Numbered from the stretch's first letter, positions 8,609-17,509 are shown. The stretch is DNA of 44,500 nt from Dichotomicrobium sp046543175 (GCA_046543175.1 JBKGZY010000002.1:1-44500); one strand, 5' to 3'. Made by a program: numbers and translations. Notes: generated by a model from the letters alone, not told the origin.

Positions 8609-10933
8609 ATGGTGAAATACATAAGTAAGTGCGCGGTTCTGGCGGCAACCGTGGTGCTGGCGCTTGCGGCTATGGCTGTCGCGGAGGTCGCGACAGGCGA
8701 CGCGACGGCCACGGCACAGACAATCCGGGACATCCAGGTGTCCGGCAACAAGCGTGTCGAACCGGAGACCGTAAAATCCTACCTGACCTTTTCGGTGGGC
8801 GATCAGTATTCCGAGAAAGCCGCCGATGACAGTTTCAAGGCGCTTTTTGATACCGGCCTGTTCTCCGATGTGAACGTCAGCTTCAGCAGCCAGGTCGTCA
8901 CGGTTTCCGTGGAAGAGAACCCGGTCATCAACAAGGTCGCCTATGAGGGCAACGACGAACTGGATGACAGCACCCTCTCGCAAGAGGGACAGCTTCGTCC
9001 GCGGTCGGTCTATACGCGCGCCGCGGCCCAGGCCGATGTGCAGCGCATTCTGAACGTCTACCGCGCCTCGGGCTATTACGATGCCCAGGTCGAGGCGAAG
9101 ATCATCAAGCTGCCCTACAACCGGGTGAACCTTGTCTACGAAATCAACGAGGGTGAGGACACCAAGGTCGAGAGCATCAATTTCGTCGGTAACAAGGCGT
9201 TTTCCGACAGCCAGCTCCGCGACGTTATCTCCACCAGCGAGTCGAGTCTGCTGAGCTTCCTGAATCCCACCGATATCTATGACTCGAACCGGCTGAACCT
9301 CGATCGCGCGCTGTTGCGCAAGTTCTATCTCGAGAACGGCTATGCTGATGTGCGCATCATCTCGGCCGTTGCCGATCTCGCCCCCGATGGCGAAGGCTTT
9401 TACATCACCATTACGCTCGAGGAAGGCCCACAGTACACGTTCGGCGATGTTTCCATCCAGTCCGAGCTTTCCGGACTGGATCCAGCCGACGTGCGCGACG
9501 AGGTGCTGGTGGAGTCAGGCGACACCTTCAATGCCCTCAGGCTCGATAAGTCCGTCGAGAAAATGACGCTCGCGGCGTCCGATCTCGGCTTCCCGTTTGC
9601 GCGTGTCCGCAAGAAGGTCAGCCGCGATCCGATCTCGCTGACGATCGATGTGGACTTCGTTATCGATCAGGGGCCGCGGGTTTATGTCGGGCGGATCAAC
9701 TTCTATGGCAATGTACGGACGCGGGAATACGTGCTTCGCCAAGAGATGCTGGTTTCCGAAGGCGACGCTTATAACAAGCAGCTTGTCGAGCAGTCCCGCA
9801 AGCGGTTGCAGGCCAAGCCCTATGTCAAGTCCGTGGAGATCTCCAAGGAGCAGGGCTCGGCGAGCGACCGGGTCGATCTGAATGTCAATGTGGTCGAGCA
9901 GGCTTCCGGCGAATTCGGCATCGCGGGCGGCTACTCCTCCCTAGAGGGCGTAATCGGCGAGATCAGCTATACCGAGCGCAACTTCATGGGACGCGGGCAA
10001 TACGTGCAGCTGAAGTTCTCGGGCAGCTTCGAGCGGGCGCAGGTCGATTTCAGCTTTACCGAACCGCGCTTTCTCGGGCGCAACATGTCCGCCGGTTTCG
10101 ACGTCTTCCACAAGGAACTCGACTACTCCGACGAGGCCGGCTACATGAAGCGAACATCCGGCGGTCAGGTGCGGTTCGGCTTCCTTGTCGCGGAAGATGT
10201 CGTGCTGACCACCAACTACTCGTTCAAGCAGGATGACATCTACGATGTCCACAGCGACGCCTCCCAGGTGGTCCAGGACCAGGCGGGCGTGTCGCAGGTT
10301 TCCGCGGTCGGTTACACCCTCGCCTATGATACGCGCAATCTGAAGCGAAACCCGACGAGCGGTGTCTATCTTGCCCTCAATCAAGAGTTCGCCGGTGTCG
10401 GCGGTTCGGTGAATTACCTTCGCTCAACTGCGGAAGCACGCGGCTATTACCCCGTCACCGATGGTATCACCTTGGTCGGGCGTTTGATCGGCGGGCATAT
10501 CGAAGGACTTCAGGGTGATGATGTCCGGCTTACAGATGCCTTCTACAAGGGTAATAACCTGATCCGCGGCTTTGAAAGTACCGGCCTTGGACCGCGCGAT
10601 CAGAACGACGATGCGCTGGGCGGAAAGACTTTCTATGGCGCGAATGTCGAGTTGCGCTTCCCGTTCCCGTTGATTCCGGATGAGCTTGGTCTCTCCGGCG
10701 CGGTCTTTGCGGATGCCGGTTCCGTCTTCGGGACTGACGCTGATGATGACGACTGCAACGCGGGAGGCAGCGGAGGCTGCAAGGACAGCGACAGCATCCG
10801 TTCCTCGGTGGGTGCCAGCCTCCTCTGGGATTCGCCGGTTGGCCCGCTGCGTGCCGACTTCTCCTATGTCCTCTCGAGCGAGGATTTCGACGAGGAAGAG
10901 ATGTTCGGCTTTGGCGCGACGACCAAGTTCTAA
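8609..10933 (+). CDS. bamA: Outer membrane protein assembly factor BamA
   Basis: Central Omp85-family component of the BAM complex that inserts beta-barrel proteins into the outer membrane. The 774 aa protein starts with a signal peptide (residues 1 to about 25-37), followed by five POTRA repeats starting at IRDIQVSGNKRVEPETV and recognisable by repeated FVGNKAFSD and NFYGNVRTRE segments. The surface-antigen barrel begins near residue 433 (SGEFGIAGGYSSLEG) and the protein ends in Phe, as barrel proteins do. Barrel motifs such as GPLRADFSY and the NLIRGFES segment (VRGF/Y-like) are present. A loop with DDDDCNAGGSGGCKDSDS (about residues 711-728) holds two Cys that could form a disulphide. A hairpin follows the stop. 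Confidence 0.96.
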   Translation: MVKYISKCAVLAATVVLALAAMAVAEVATGDATATAQTIRDIQVSGNKRVEPETVKSYLTFSVGDQYSEKAADDSFKALFDTGLFSDVNVSFSSQVVTVSVEENPVINKVAYEGNDELDDSTLSQEGQLRPRSVYTRAAAQADVQRILNVYRASGYYDAQVEAKIIKLPYNRVNLVYEINEGEDTKVESINFVGNKAFSDSQLRDVISTSESSLLSFLNPTDIYDSNRLNLDRALLRKFYLENGYADVRIISAVADLAPDGEGFYITITLEEGPQYTFGDVSIQSELSGLDPADVRDEVLVESGDTFNALRLDKSVEKMTLAASDLGFPFARVRKKVSRDPISLTIDVDFVIDQGPRVYVGRINFYGNVRTREYVLRQEMLVSEGDAYNKQLVEQSRKRLQAKPYVKSVEISKEQGSASDRVDLNVNVVEQASGEFGIAGGYSSLEGVIGEISYTERNFMGRGQYVQLKFSGSFERAQVDFSFTEPRFLGRNMSAGFDVFHKELDYSDEAGYMKRTSGGQVRFGFLVAEDVVLTTNYSFKQDDIYDVHSDASQVVQDQAGVSQVSAVGYTLAYDTRNLKRNPTSGVYLALNQEFAGVGGSVNYLRSTAEARGYYPVTDGITLVGRLIGGHIEGLQGDDVRLTDAFYKGNNLIRGFESTGLGPRDQNDDALGGKTFYGANVELRFPFPLIPDELGLSGAVFADAGSVFGTDADDDDCNAGGSGGCKDSDSIRSSVGASLLWDSPVGPLRADFSYVLSSEDFDEEEMFGFGATTKF

Positions 10934-10956
10934 AAGCGTCAGCAAGAGATTCGGCG

Positions 10957-10982
10957 AAGAGGGGCTATCGGCCCCTCTTTAG
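10957..10982 (+). terminator. Hairpin after bamA, possible intrinsic terminator
   Basis: AAGAGGGGC at 10957-10965 and GCCCCTCTT at 10971-10979 form a perfect 9-bp stem with a 5-base loop, 23 bases after the bamA stop. The trailing T tract is short (TTT, then AGCTTT), so termination may be partial, allowing some read-through into lpxD 20 bases downstream. Confidence 0.6.
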
Positions 10983-11002
10983 CTTTACAAGATCAAGAAG
11001 GC

Positions 11003-12067
11003 ATGGATCCCAACGGCTTTTATCGTCGGCACGGACCGTTCGAAATCTCTGAAATGGCGGAGCGCGTGGGAGCGACGCTGTCACGGGATGCCGACAGGAG
11101 CCGCCGTCTTGAGGATGTCCGGCCGCTGGCCAATGCCGGTCCCGGCGACCTCTCGTTTCTCGATAACCGGAAATACGCTTCGGAACTGGCGGCGTCGTCG
11201 GCCGGTGCGTGCCTGCTTCGCGAAGAGTTCATCGACAGGTTGCCGGAAGCCACTGTCGGGCTGATCACGGATCGGCCCTATCACGCGCTGGCGCGCGCCT
11301 TAGCCCTGTTCTATCCGGACGCCGCGCGGCCGGTGACCTATAGCTCTGGTGATGGACCGCCAGTTCATCCCGACGCCGAGATCGAGGACGGCGCCACAAT
11401 CGAGCCGGGCGCGGTGGTGGGGCCACACGCGCAGATTGGCACGGGCACCGTGGTTGCGGCCGGCGCCGTCATTGGGGCGCGCGTGCGGATCGGCCGGAAT
11501 GGCTATATCGGGCCGAACGCCAATGTGACGAACGCCTTTCTCGGTGATCGCGTGATCGTGCATTCCGGCGCGTCGATCGGCCAGGATGGCTTCGGCTTCG
11601 CGATGGGGCCCGAAGGACACCTCAAGGTACCGCAGATCGGGCGGGTCATCGTTCAGGACGATGTCGAGATCGGCGCGAACAGCACCGTGGATCGCGGTGC
11701 GCTGAATGATACTGTGATCGGAGAGGGAACGAAGATTGATAACCTCGTGCAGATCGGCCATAACGTCCGGATAGGCAGGCATTGCGTTGTTGCCGGGCTG
11801 GCCGGGATCTCCGGCAGTTCGACCCTGGAGGATTTCGTCGTCATGGGCGGTCAAGCGGGATGCGTGGGCCATATCCGGATCGGTACGGGCGCCCAGATCG
11901 CGGCCGGGAGTGGCGTGTCGCGTCCCATCCCGCCCGGCGAGCGCTGGGGCGGCACACCGGCCAGACCGATGGCGCAATGGTCGCGGGAACTCGCGCTGGT
12001 GAAGACGTTGGCCGACACCCTGAAGGGCAAAGCGCTCGCGCGGCTCAAACACGTGTTGAAGGGATAA
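11003..12067 (+). CDS. lpxD: UDP-3-O-(3-hydroxyacyl)glucosamine N-acyltransferase
   Basis: Third step of lipid A synthesis: transfers a 3-hydroxyacyl chain from ACP to the 2-amino group. The 354 aa contain an N-terminal uridine-binding domain (residues 1 to about 110, with NAGPGDLSFLDNRKYASEL) and a left-handed beta-helix of hexapeptide repeats (about 120-310, for example IEPGAVVGPHAQIGTGTVVA). The acyl-transfer region shows NLVQIGHNVRIGRHCVVAG with the catalytic-type His. The C-terminal helix runs through LVKTLADTLKG. AAGAAGG lies just before the ATG. It is followed by fabZ and lpxA, the usual cluster. Confidence 0.95.
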   Translation: MDPNGFYRRHGPFEISEMAERVGATLSRDADRSRRLEDVRPLANAGPGDLSFLDNRKYASELAASSAGACLLREEFIDRLPEATVGLITDRPYHALARALALFYPDAARPVTYSSGDGPPVHPDAEIEDGATIEPGAVVGPHAQIGTGTVVAAGAVIGARVRIGRNGYIGPNANVTNAFLGDRVIVHSGASIGQDGFGFAMGPEGHLKVPQIGRVIVQDDVEIGANSTVDRGALNDTVIGEGTKIDNLVQIGHNVRIGRHCVVAGLAGISGSSTLEDFVVMGGQAGCVGHIRIGTGAQIAAGSGVSRPIPPGERWGGTPARPMAQWSRELALVKTLADTLKGKALARLKHVLKG

Positions 12068-12101
12068 TGCCGGCCTCAAGGCGGTGTGCAGCGGTGGCGG
12101 T

Positions 12102-12584
12102 ATGAGCGAGACCTCGGAAACGCGGCATCTGGAGACGGCTGACATTTCGCGGCTGTTGAAGCTTCTGCCGCATCGCTATCCGTTCCTTCTGGTGGACAAG
12201 ATCATCGATATGGACGGTGATAGTTCGGCGGTCGGCATCAAGAACGTCACCGTCAACGAGCCGTTCTTCCAGGGACACTTTCCGGGTTTTCCGGTCATGC
12301 CGGGTGTTTTGCTGATCGAGGGTATGGCGCAAACGGCCGGCGCGCTGTGTGTGGCGAGCCTTGGCGACGACTATGAGCCGCAACTCGTGTATTTCATGTC
12401 AATCGACCGCGCAAAATTCCGCCGCCCCGTAACGCCCGGCGACACGGTGCACTACCATGTGCAGAAGATTCGCAACCGCGGCCGGGTCTGGCGTTTCCGC
12501 TGCGAAGCCAGGGTCGGCGACCAGAGTGTCGCCGAAGGCGAGATCAGCGCCATGATCGTCGAGCCCGACAGGGCGCCGACTTGA
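12102..12584 (+). CDS. fabZ: 3-hydroxyacyl-[ACP] dehydratase FabZ
   Basis: Hot-dog fold dehydratase of fatty acid elongation; it competes with LpxA/LpxD for 3-hydroxyacyl-ACP, which explains its place in the lipid A cluster. Catalytic His59 lies in FFQGHFPGFPVMPG and catalytic Glu73 in LLIEGMAQTAG; the N-terminal LLPHRYPFLLVDKI is diagnostic. The ATG at 12102 gives 160 aa; homologues are 145-160 aa. The frame is open further upstream to 12084 without conserved residues. It begins 34 bases after lpxD. Confidence 0.95.
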   Translation: MSETSETRHLETADISRLLKLLPHRYPFLLVDKIIDMDGDSSAVGIKNVTVNEPFFQGHFPGFPVMPGVLLIEGMAQTAGALCVASLGDDYEPQLVYFMSIDRAKFRRPVTPGDTVHYHVQKIRNRGRVWRFRCEARVGDQSVAEGEISAMIVEPDRAPT

Positions 12585-12782
12585 CTTCGCAGCGTCCGTG
12601 AGCCAGGGACAAGAACGCGCAGACGCGCCAGGGCGGCGCGAAATTCGCGCACTGATAATTCGTGTTGCCCCATCAGGGTGATATTTCGGGGGTAATCGTC
12701 ACGACGAAACGGCGCCGGCGCGGCCTTGGCGAAGGCGTTGGCGCGGCAGGACCATCCCAGCAACAGGGAACACCGACCACGG

Positions 12783-13622
12783 ATGACCACATCACCGCAA
12801 ATGAGCGCCGCGCCCGCCACGACAGGACCGGCCATCCACCCTTCCGCCGTCGTCGAAGCGGGGGCCGTTCTGGAAGAAGGCGTGCGGATCGGCCCGTTCT
12901 GCGTGGTCGGTCCGAAGGTCCGGCTGGGCCGGAATGTCGAGCTCCACTCCCATGTCGTCATTGCGGGCGATACGACGATCGGCGAGGACACGCGGATTTA
13001 TCCCTTCGCCTCGATCGGCCACGCGCCGCAGGATCTGAAATACAAGGGCGAGCAATCGCGCCTTGAGATCGGCCGGCGCAATGTCATTCGCGAGCACGTC
13101 ACCATGAACCCCGGGACCGGCTCTGGCCACATGCTCACGCAGGTCGGCGATGACGGGCTTTTCATGGTCGGCGCGCATGTCGCGCACGACTGCCGAATCG
13201 GCAATCATGTCATCATGGCCAACAACGCGACGCTGGCCGGCCACTGCGTGGTTGAGGATCATGCGATCCTGGGCGGGCTTTGTGCCGTTCACCAGTTCGT
13301 GCGCATCGGTGCGCATGCCTTCATCGGCGGGATGTCCGGGGTCGAGAACGATGTCATCCCGTTCGGCATGGCGCTTGGCAACCGTGCCGGGCTGGCGGGG
13401 CTGAACGTTGTCGGGTTGAAGCGCCACGGCTTTTCGCGCGAGCAGATCCACAAGATGCGCCAGGCCTACCGGATGCTTTTCTCGGGCGACGGCACGATCG
13501 CCGACCGGATCGGGCAGGTGGAAAACGCTTTTGCGGAGGATGCCGGGGTGGGGCGTATCGTGGCGTTCGCCCGCGCCCAGTCGGATCGTGGGCTCTGCGT
13601 GCCGCGCGAGACGTCAGGCTGA
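12783..13622 (+). CDS. lpxA: UDP-N-acetylglucosamine O-acyltransferase
   Basis: First step of lipid A synthesis, adding 3-hydroxyacyl to the 3-OH of UDP-GlcNAc. A left-handed beta-helix of hexapeptides starts at IHPSAVVEAGAVLEEGVRIGPF; the catalytic region VGAHVAHDCRIGNHVIMANN places the active His at residue 135 (second His of AHVAH). The QFVRIGAHAFIGG and NVVGLKRHGFSREQI segments lead into the helical C-terminal domain. The ATG at 12783 gives 279 aa against a usual 255-270; ATG 12801 is the other reasonable start, and neither has a strong Shine-Dalgarno. 198 bases separate it from fabZ, wider than in most relatives. Confidence 0.94.
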   Translation: MTTSPQMSAAPATTGPAIHPSAVVEAGAVLEEGVRIGPFCVVGPKVRLGRNVELHSHVVIAGDTTIGEDTRIYPFASIGHAPQDLKYKGEQSRLEIGRRNVIREHVTMNPGTGSGHMLTQVGDDGLFMVGAHVAHDCRIGNHVIMANNATLAGHCVVEDHAILGGLCAVHQFVRIGAHAFIGGMSGVENDVIPFGMALGNRAGLAGLNVVGLKRHGFSREQIHKMRQAYRMLFSGDGTIADRIGQVENAFAEDAGVGRIVAFARAQSDRGLCVPRETSG

Positions 13623-13674
13623 ACGAACCGGCGGGTTCCGTGATGAGGCGGTGTCGCCCGTCGCAGCGGTAGGA

Positions 13675-14580
13675 ATGACGGTGTCACAGGACGAATCCGG
13701 TCCGCTCGGAATTGTCGCAGGCAGCGGCACGCTGCCGCTGCGCGTCGCCGAGCGTGCGCGCGATTCGGGTCGGCATCCGTATATCCTCGGATTTCATGGC
13801 CTCGCGGACCCGGCAATTGCCGATTTCGCCCATGACTGGATGCGCTGGGGACAGGTCGGGCGCATGCTCCGCCTGCTGCGCCAGAACGGTTGCCGCGACA
13901 TCGTGATCCTCGGCAGCGTGCGCCGGCCGAAGCTTTCCTCCTTGCGCGTCGATGCCGGGCTGATCCGCCATGCACCGCTCATCTACCGGCTAACCCGCGG
14001 CGGGGATGACGCCGTGCTGACACGCGTCGTGCGGTTTTTCGAGCATCAGGGGTTCACCGTTCGCGGCGCCCACGAGATTGCGCCCGATCTGACCGCGCCC
14101 GCGGGTGTGATGACGCGCGCGCAGCCGCGCGACGCAGATCGAGAAGACGTCGCCAAGGCGCTTGCCGTGCTCGATGCGCTTGGTCCGCACGATGTCGGGC
14201 AGGCCGCCGTTGTGGCGCGCGGCTATGTCCTGGCGGTCGAAGCCGCTGAAGGCACGGATGACATGCTGCGCAGATGCGCCGGGCTTCGCCAGTGGGGGCT
14301 GGCGCAGCGGCATGGTGCGCTCGTCAAGATCCCCAAGCCGGGACAGGAGTTGCGCGTGGACATGCCGGTGATTGGCCCGCGCACGGTCGAGCTTGCCGCA
14401 GACGCCGGTTTGGCGGGGATCGCCGTGAGGGCGGGGCAGGTGCTGCTGGCCGAACCGCAGGAACTCGTCGAGACGGCGGACAGGCTCAACCTTTTCGTGA
14501 TAGGCATTGGGGCGGAGGCGGCACATGATCCAACGGCGGAACAACATGCACGCGATCATGCGCCGGTCGGATCGGATTAG
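13675..14580 (+). CDS. lpxI: UDP-2,3-diacylglucosamine pyrophosphatase LpxI
   Basis: Hydrolyses UDP-2,3-diacylglucosamine to lipid X, the step done by LpxH in gammaproteobacteria. The N-terminus LGIVAGSGTLPLRVAE, the following LRLLRQNGCRDIVILGSVRRP and GGDDAVLTRVVRFFEHQGF segments, and the C-terminal domain with LGPHDVGQAAVVARGYVLAVEAAEGTDDML, then LVKIPKPGQELRVDMPVIGP are diagnostic for the LpxI family. Start at ATG 13675 gives 301 aa, slightly long because of a C-terminal tail (about 15 residues) that runs into the palindromic repeat, whose stem includes the stop codon. It lies 52 bases after lpxA and is followed by lpxB, the typical alphaproteobacterial arrangement. Confidence 0.93.
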   Translation: MTVSQDESGPLGIVAGSGTLPLRVAERARDSGRHPYILGFHGLADPAIADFAHDWMRWGQVGRMLRLLRQNGCRDIVILGSVRRPKLSSLRVDAGLIRHAPLIYRLTRGGDDAVLTRVVRFFEHQGFTVRGAHEIAPDLTAPAGVMTRAQPRDADREDVAKALAVLDALGPHDVGQAAVVARGYVLAVEAAEGTDDMLRRCAGLRQWGLAQRHGALVKIPKPGQELRVDMPVIGPRTVELAADAGLAGIAVRAGQVLLAEPQELVETADRLNLFVIGIGAEAAHDPTAEQHARDHAPVGSD

Positions 14581-14702
14581 AGCATGATCCGTTCCGATTG
14601 AATCGGATCGATGCTCTAAGTCTTTGTTTTGTCGCATTTTCGTCGCAAGCGCCGGCCTTCGGCTTCGCGACGCGAAGTGGTGTCCATTTCGCTGGAAAAT
14701 GC
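14577..14702. repeat. Mosaic palindromic repeat between lpxI and lpxB
   Basis: Two palindromic units in tandem. The first is a long stem: TTAGAGCATGATCCG (14577-14591) pairs with CGGATCGATGCTCTAA (14604-14619) with one bulged base, and overlaps the lpxI stop codon. A T-rich GTCTTTGTTTTG follows. The second is bounded by GCATTTTC (14634-14641) and GAAAATGC (14695-14702) and contains the inner palindrome GCGAAGTGG-TGT-CCATTTCGC, nine pairs with one G-T. The AGAGCATGATCC palindrome and the GAAGTGGTGTCC/GAAAATGC unit are forms I recognise from Hyphomicrobiales intergenic repeats. The first stem plus T-rich tract could also act as a terminator. Confidence 0.75.
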
Positions 14703-14746
14703 TCAAGGCGGCTACGGCGCCGCGCGACACTGGAAGGAATCAGGCG

Positions 14747-15955
14747 GTGAAGCCGCGCTCGCGTCATATCTTCATCGTGGCCGGCGAACAGTCCGGCGAT
14801 GCGCTCGGCGCAAGGTTGATGGCAGCCCTCAACGAACGCAGCGAAGCCCCGCTCGTCTATTCCGGGGTGGGCGGCGAGGAAATGGCGGAGATGGGGCTCA
14901 ATACCCTGTTTCCGCTCTCCGAAGTTGCCGTGATGGGGCCGCTTGCCATCCTGCGCCGCCTGCCGCGGCTGGTGCGCCGCGTCTATCAGACCGTGAACGC
15001 GGCCGTCGCGGCATCGCCCGACCTCGTCATCATCATCGACAGCCCGGAGTTCACGCACCCCATCGCCAGGCGCATTCGCCGCCGCTGCCCGGATGTGCCG
15101 ATCATCGACTACGTCTCGCCGAGCGTGTGGGCGTGGCGCCCGGGCCGCGCGCGCAAGATGCGCGCCTATGTCGATCACGTGCTTGGACTGATGCCTTTCG
15201 AGCCGGAAACCCATGCCCGCCTGGGTGGTCCGCCATGCAGCTATGTCGGCCATCCTCTGGTGGAACACGACGCCTGGATCCGCGCTCTCCACCCGGGCGA
15301 TCTCGCGCACCGTCTCGGGCTGGATCAGGGGCGACCGGTGCTGGTGGTCCTGCCGGGCAGCCGCGCCACCGAGGTGCGCCGCCTGATGGCGCCGTTCGGC
15401 GAAACGGTGGCCCGGCTGCGCGACCTCGGCCTCGATCCGCAGATCGTCATTCCGGCTGTCCCATCCGTGCGCGCGCAGATCGACGCGGCGCTGAAGGACT
15501 GGTCCGTCCCGGCGCATATCATCGAGGGGGCGGAGGACAAATACCGCGCGTTCAAGCTCGCCAACGCCGCGCTTGCGGCGTCGGGAACCGTCACGCTGGA
15601 GCTTGCCTTCGCTGGCACGCCGATGGTCGTCGGCTACAAGGTGGACGCGGTGGCAGCCCGGCTGCGTTTCCTGCTCAACGTGCCGTCGATCGTGCTCGCC
15701 AATCTCGTGTTGCAGGAGAACGCCTTCCCGGAATTCATCCAGGAAGACTGCAATCCCGAAACGCTCAGCGCTGCGCTGGCGCCCCTGCTGACGGATAGCG
15801 CGGAGCGTCGCAGCCAGCGCGAGGCGGTGGAGCGCGTGCGGGCCATCATGCGCGCGCCGGGCGACAAGCCGAGCGAACGGGCCGCGCAGATCACCTTGAG
15901 AATCCTGAACGGGGGGCGCGCGGAAGCGGCCCGCGCCGACACGCTCGCCGACTGA
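14747..15955 (+). CDS. lpxB: Lipid-A-disaccharide synthase
   Basis: GT19 glycosyltransferase that joins UDP-2,3-diacylglucosamine and lipid X to form lipid A disaccharide at the inner membrane. IFIVAGEQSGDALGARLM opens the protein, with SGVGGEEMAEMGL, IIDSPEFTHPIARRIRR, DYVSPSVWAWRPGRARKM and LPGSRATEVRRLMAPF following; C-terminal VTLELAFAGTPMVVGYK is the nucleotide-binding region. The start is GTG 14747, with GGAAGGA at 14732-14738 eight bases upstream, giving 402 aa. Earlier in-frame starts (TTG 14624, ATG 14699) lie inside the palindromic repeat and would translate repeat DNA. The stop is 6 bases from the convergent gltA stop. Confidence 0.95.
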   Translation: MKPRSRHIFIVAGEQSGDALGARLMAALNERSEAPLVYSGVGGEEMAEMGLNTLFPLSEVAVMGPLAILRRLPRLVRRVYQTVNAAVAASPDLVIIIDSPEFTHPIARRIRRRCPDVPIIDYVSPSVWAWRPGRARKMRAYVDHVLGLMPFEPETHARLGGPPCSYVGHPLVEHDAWIRALHPGDLAHRLGLDQGRPVLVVLPGSRATEVRRLMAPFGETVARLRDLGLDPQIVIPAVPSVRAQIDAALKDWSVPAHIIEGAEDKYRAFKLANAALAASGTVTLELAFAGTPMVVGYKVDAVAARLRFLLNVPSIVLANLVLQENAFPEFIQEDCNPETLSAALAPLLTDSAERRSQREAVERVRAIMRAPGDKPSERAAQITLRILNGGRAEAARADTLAD

Positions 15956-15961
15956 GGCAAT

Positions 15962-17296
15962 TCAGCGGTTCTGGATCGGCACGTAATCCCGGCGCGCCGG
16001 GCCGATATAAAGCTGGCGGGGCCGGCCGATCTTCTGGTCCGGGTCGGCGATCATCTCCTTCCATTGCGCAATCCAGCCCACGGTGCGGGCGATCGCAAAG
16101 AGCACCGTGAACATGGAGGTCGGGAAGCCCAGCGCCTTCAGCGTGATCCCGGAATAGAAGTCGATATTCGGATACAGCTTGCGCTCGACGAAATACGGGT
16201 CTTCCAGCGCGATCTTCTCCAGCTCCTGCGCCACCTGCAACAGCGGATCGTCGTGGGTGCCGACAAGATCGAGCACCTCGCGCGCGGTCTGCTGCATCAC
16301 CTTGGCGCGCGGATCGTAGTTCTTGTAGACCCGGTGGCCGAAGCCCATCAGGCGGAACGGGTCGTCCTTGTCCTTGGCGCGGTCGATGAATTCCGGGATA
16401 CGGTCGACGCTGCCGATCTCCTGAAGCATGTTGAGTGCGGCTTCGTTGGCGCCGCCATGCGCCGGCCCCCAAAGGCAGGCGATGCCCGAGGCGATGCAGG
16501 CGAACGGATTGGCACCCGAAGATCCGGCGAGGCGCACCGTCGAGGTCGAGGCGTTCTGCTCGTGATCGGCATGGAGGATGAAGATGCGGTCCATCGCGCG
16601 GGCCAGCACGGGGTCGAGCCTGTATTCCTCGCACGGGACCGCGAAGCACATGTACAGGAAGTTGTGCGCGTAGTTCAGGTCGTTGCGCGGATACACGAAG
16701 GGCTGGCCGATGGAATATTTATAGGCCATCGCCGCGATGGTCGGCATCTTGGCGATCATGCGCAGCGCGGCGATGTCCCTCTGGACCGGGTCGTCGATAT
16801 CCGTTGAATCGTGGTAGAAGGCCGCCATCGCGCCGACAACGCCCACCATGACCGCCATCGGATGCGCGTCCCGGCGAAAGCCGGTGAAGAACCGGCTCAT
16901 CTGCTCATGGATCATGGTGTGGTAGGTGACGCGGTTCGCGAAATCCTCGTACTGCTCGCGCGTGGGCAGATCGCCGTAGAGCAGCAGGTGGCAGGTCTCC
17001 AGGAAATCGCCCTGTTCGGCGAGTTCGTCGATCGGGTAGCCGCGATACAGCAGCTCGCCCTTGTCGCCGTCGATAAACGTAATTCCGGATTTGCAGCTCG
17101 CAGTGGATGTGTAGCCCGGATCGAAGGTGAAGTAGCCGGAATCACGATAAAATCGCCTTATATCCACGACATCCGGCCCGACCGAGCCGGAGAGGACGGG
17201 CAGGTCCAGTTCCGCGCCGTCAAAGGAGACTTTCGCGGTTCCCTTGTGTGCTGCACCGCCGTTGGCACCGGGATGCTTGGGATCGTTTGGGCTCAT
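15962..17296 (-). CDS. gltA: Citrate synthase, type II
   Basis: Condenses oxaloacetate and acetyl-CoA, entry to the TCA cycle. The 444 aa form matches the hexameric, NADH-sensitive type II enzymes (about 430). Motifs: GYPIDELAEQGDFLE, the active-site GPAHGGANE (His near residue 278), MGFGHRVYKNYDPRA (His near 318) and LYPNIDFYSGI (Asp near 378). The start ATG at 17296 has CAGGAG seven bases upstream; the frame stays open to 17467 but those 57 residues are not conserved. Expressed towards and ending 6 bases from lpxB without an obvious terminator. A candidate promoter lies at 17453-17481. Confidence 0.97.
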   Translation of the reverse strand: MSPNDPKHPGANGGAAHKGTAKVSFDGAELDLPVLSGSVGPDVVDIRRFYRDSGYFTFDPGYTSTASCKSGITFIDGDKGELLYRGYPIDELAEQGDFLETCHLLLYGDLPTREQYEDFANRVTYHTMIHEQMSRFFTGFRRDAHPMAVMVGVVGAMAAFYHDSTDIDDPVQRDIAALRMIAKMPTIAAMAYKYSIGQPFVYPRNDLNYAHNFLYMCFAVPCEEYRLDPVLARAMDRIFILHADHEQNASTSTVRLAGSSGANPFACIASGIACLWGPAHGGANEAALNMLQEIGSVDRIPEFIDRAKDKDDPFRLMGFGHRVYKNYDPRAKVMQQTAREVLDLVGTHDDPLLQVAQELEKIALEDPYFVERKLYPNIDFYSGITLKALGFPTSMFTVLFAIARTVGWIAQWKEMIADPDQKIGRPRQLYIGPARRDYVPIQNR

Positions 17297-17452
17297 GATT
17301 ACGCTCCTGAAACATTGGACCTTGCGCCCGCGCGGCCGAAGAAACCCGTTCGCCCGGGGCGGTTTTGCGGCTGTAACGCCGGAGTCGCTACAGCGTGGCA
17401 TGTGCGCACGCCTTATGGAAGCCTGTGCTAGCGCGAATTTTGCACTGCGGCA

Positions 17453-17481
17453 ATATTTGCTGCACATGCGTCAGGCCGCAA
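17453..17481 (-). promoter_or_regulatory. Candidate gltA promoter
   Basis: On the - strand TTGCGG (17476-17481) and AAATAT (17453-17458) are separated by 17 bases, about 155 bases upstream of the gltA start. The -10 match is modest. Two other upstream regions in this window (lexA, ppiD) also show TTGCGG with a 17-base spacer, which slightly raises the weight of this call. Confidence 0.3.
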
Positions 17482-17509
17482 GGATTGTATTCAGGTTCCG
17501 CCCGGCCGT

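Noticed and set aside
14624..14746. LpxB start at TTG 14624 or ATG 14699
   Set aside because: Both would translate the palindromic repeat; GTG 14747 has a well-placed GGAAGGA and leads directly to the conserved IFIVAGEQSGD.
17297..17467. 57-residue N-terminal extension of citrate synthase
   Set aside because: The start at 17296 has a good Shine-Dalgarno and family length; the extension has no conserved residues and overlaps the likely promoter.
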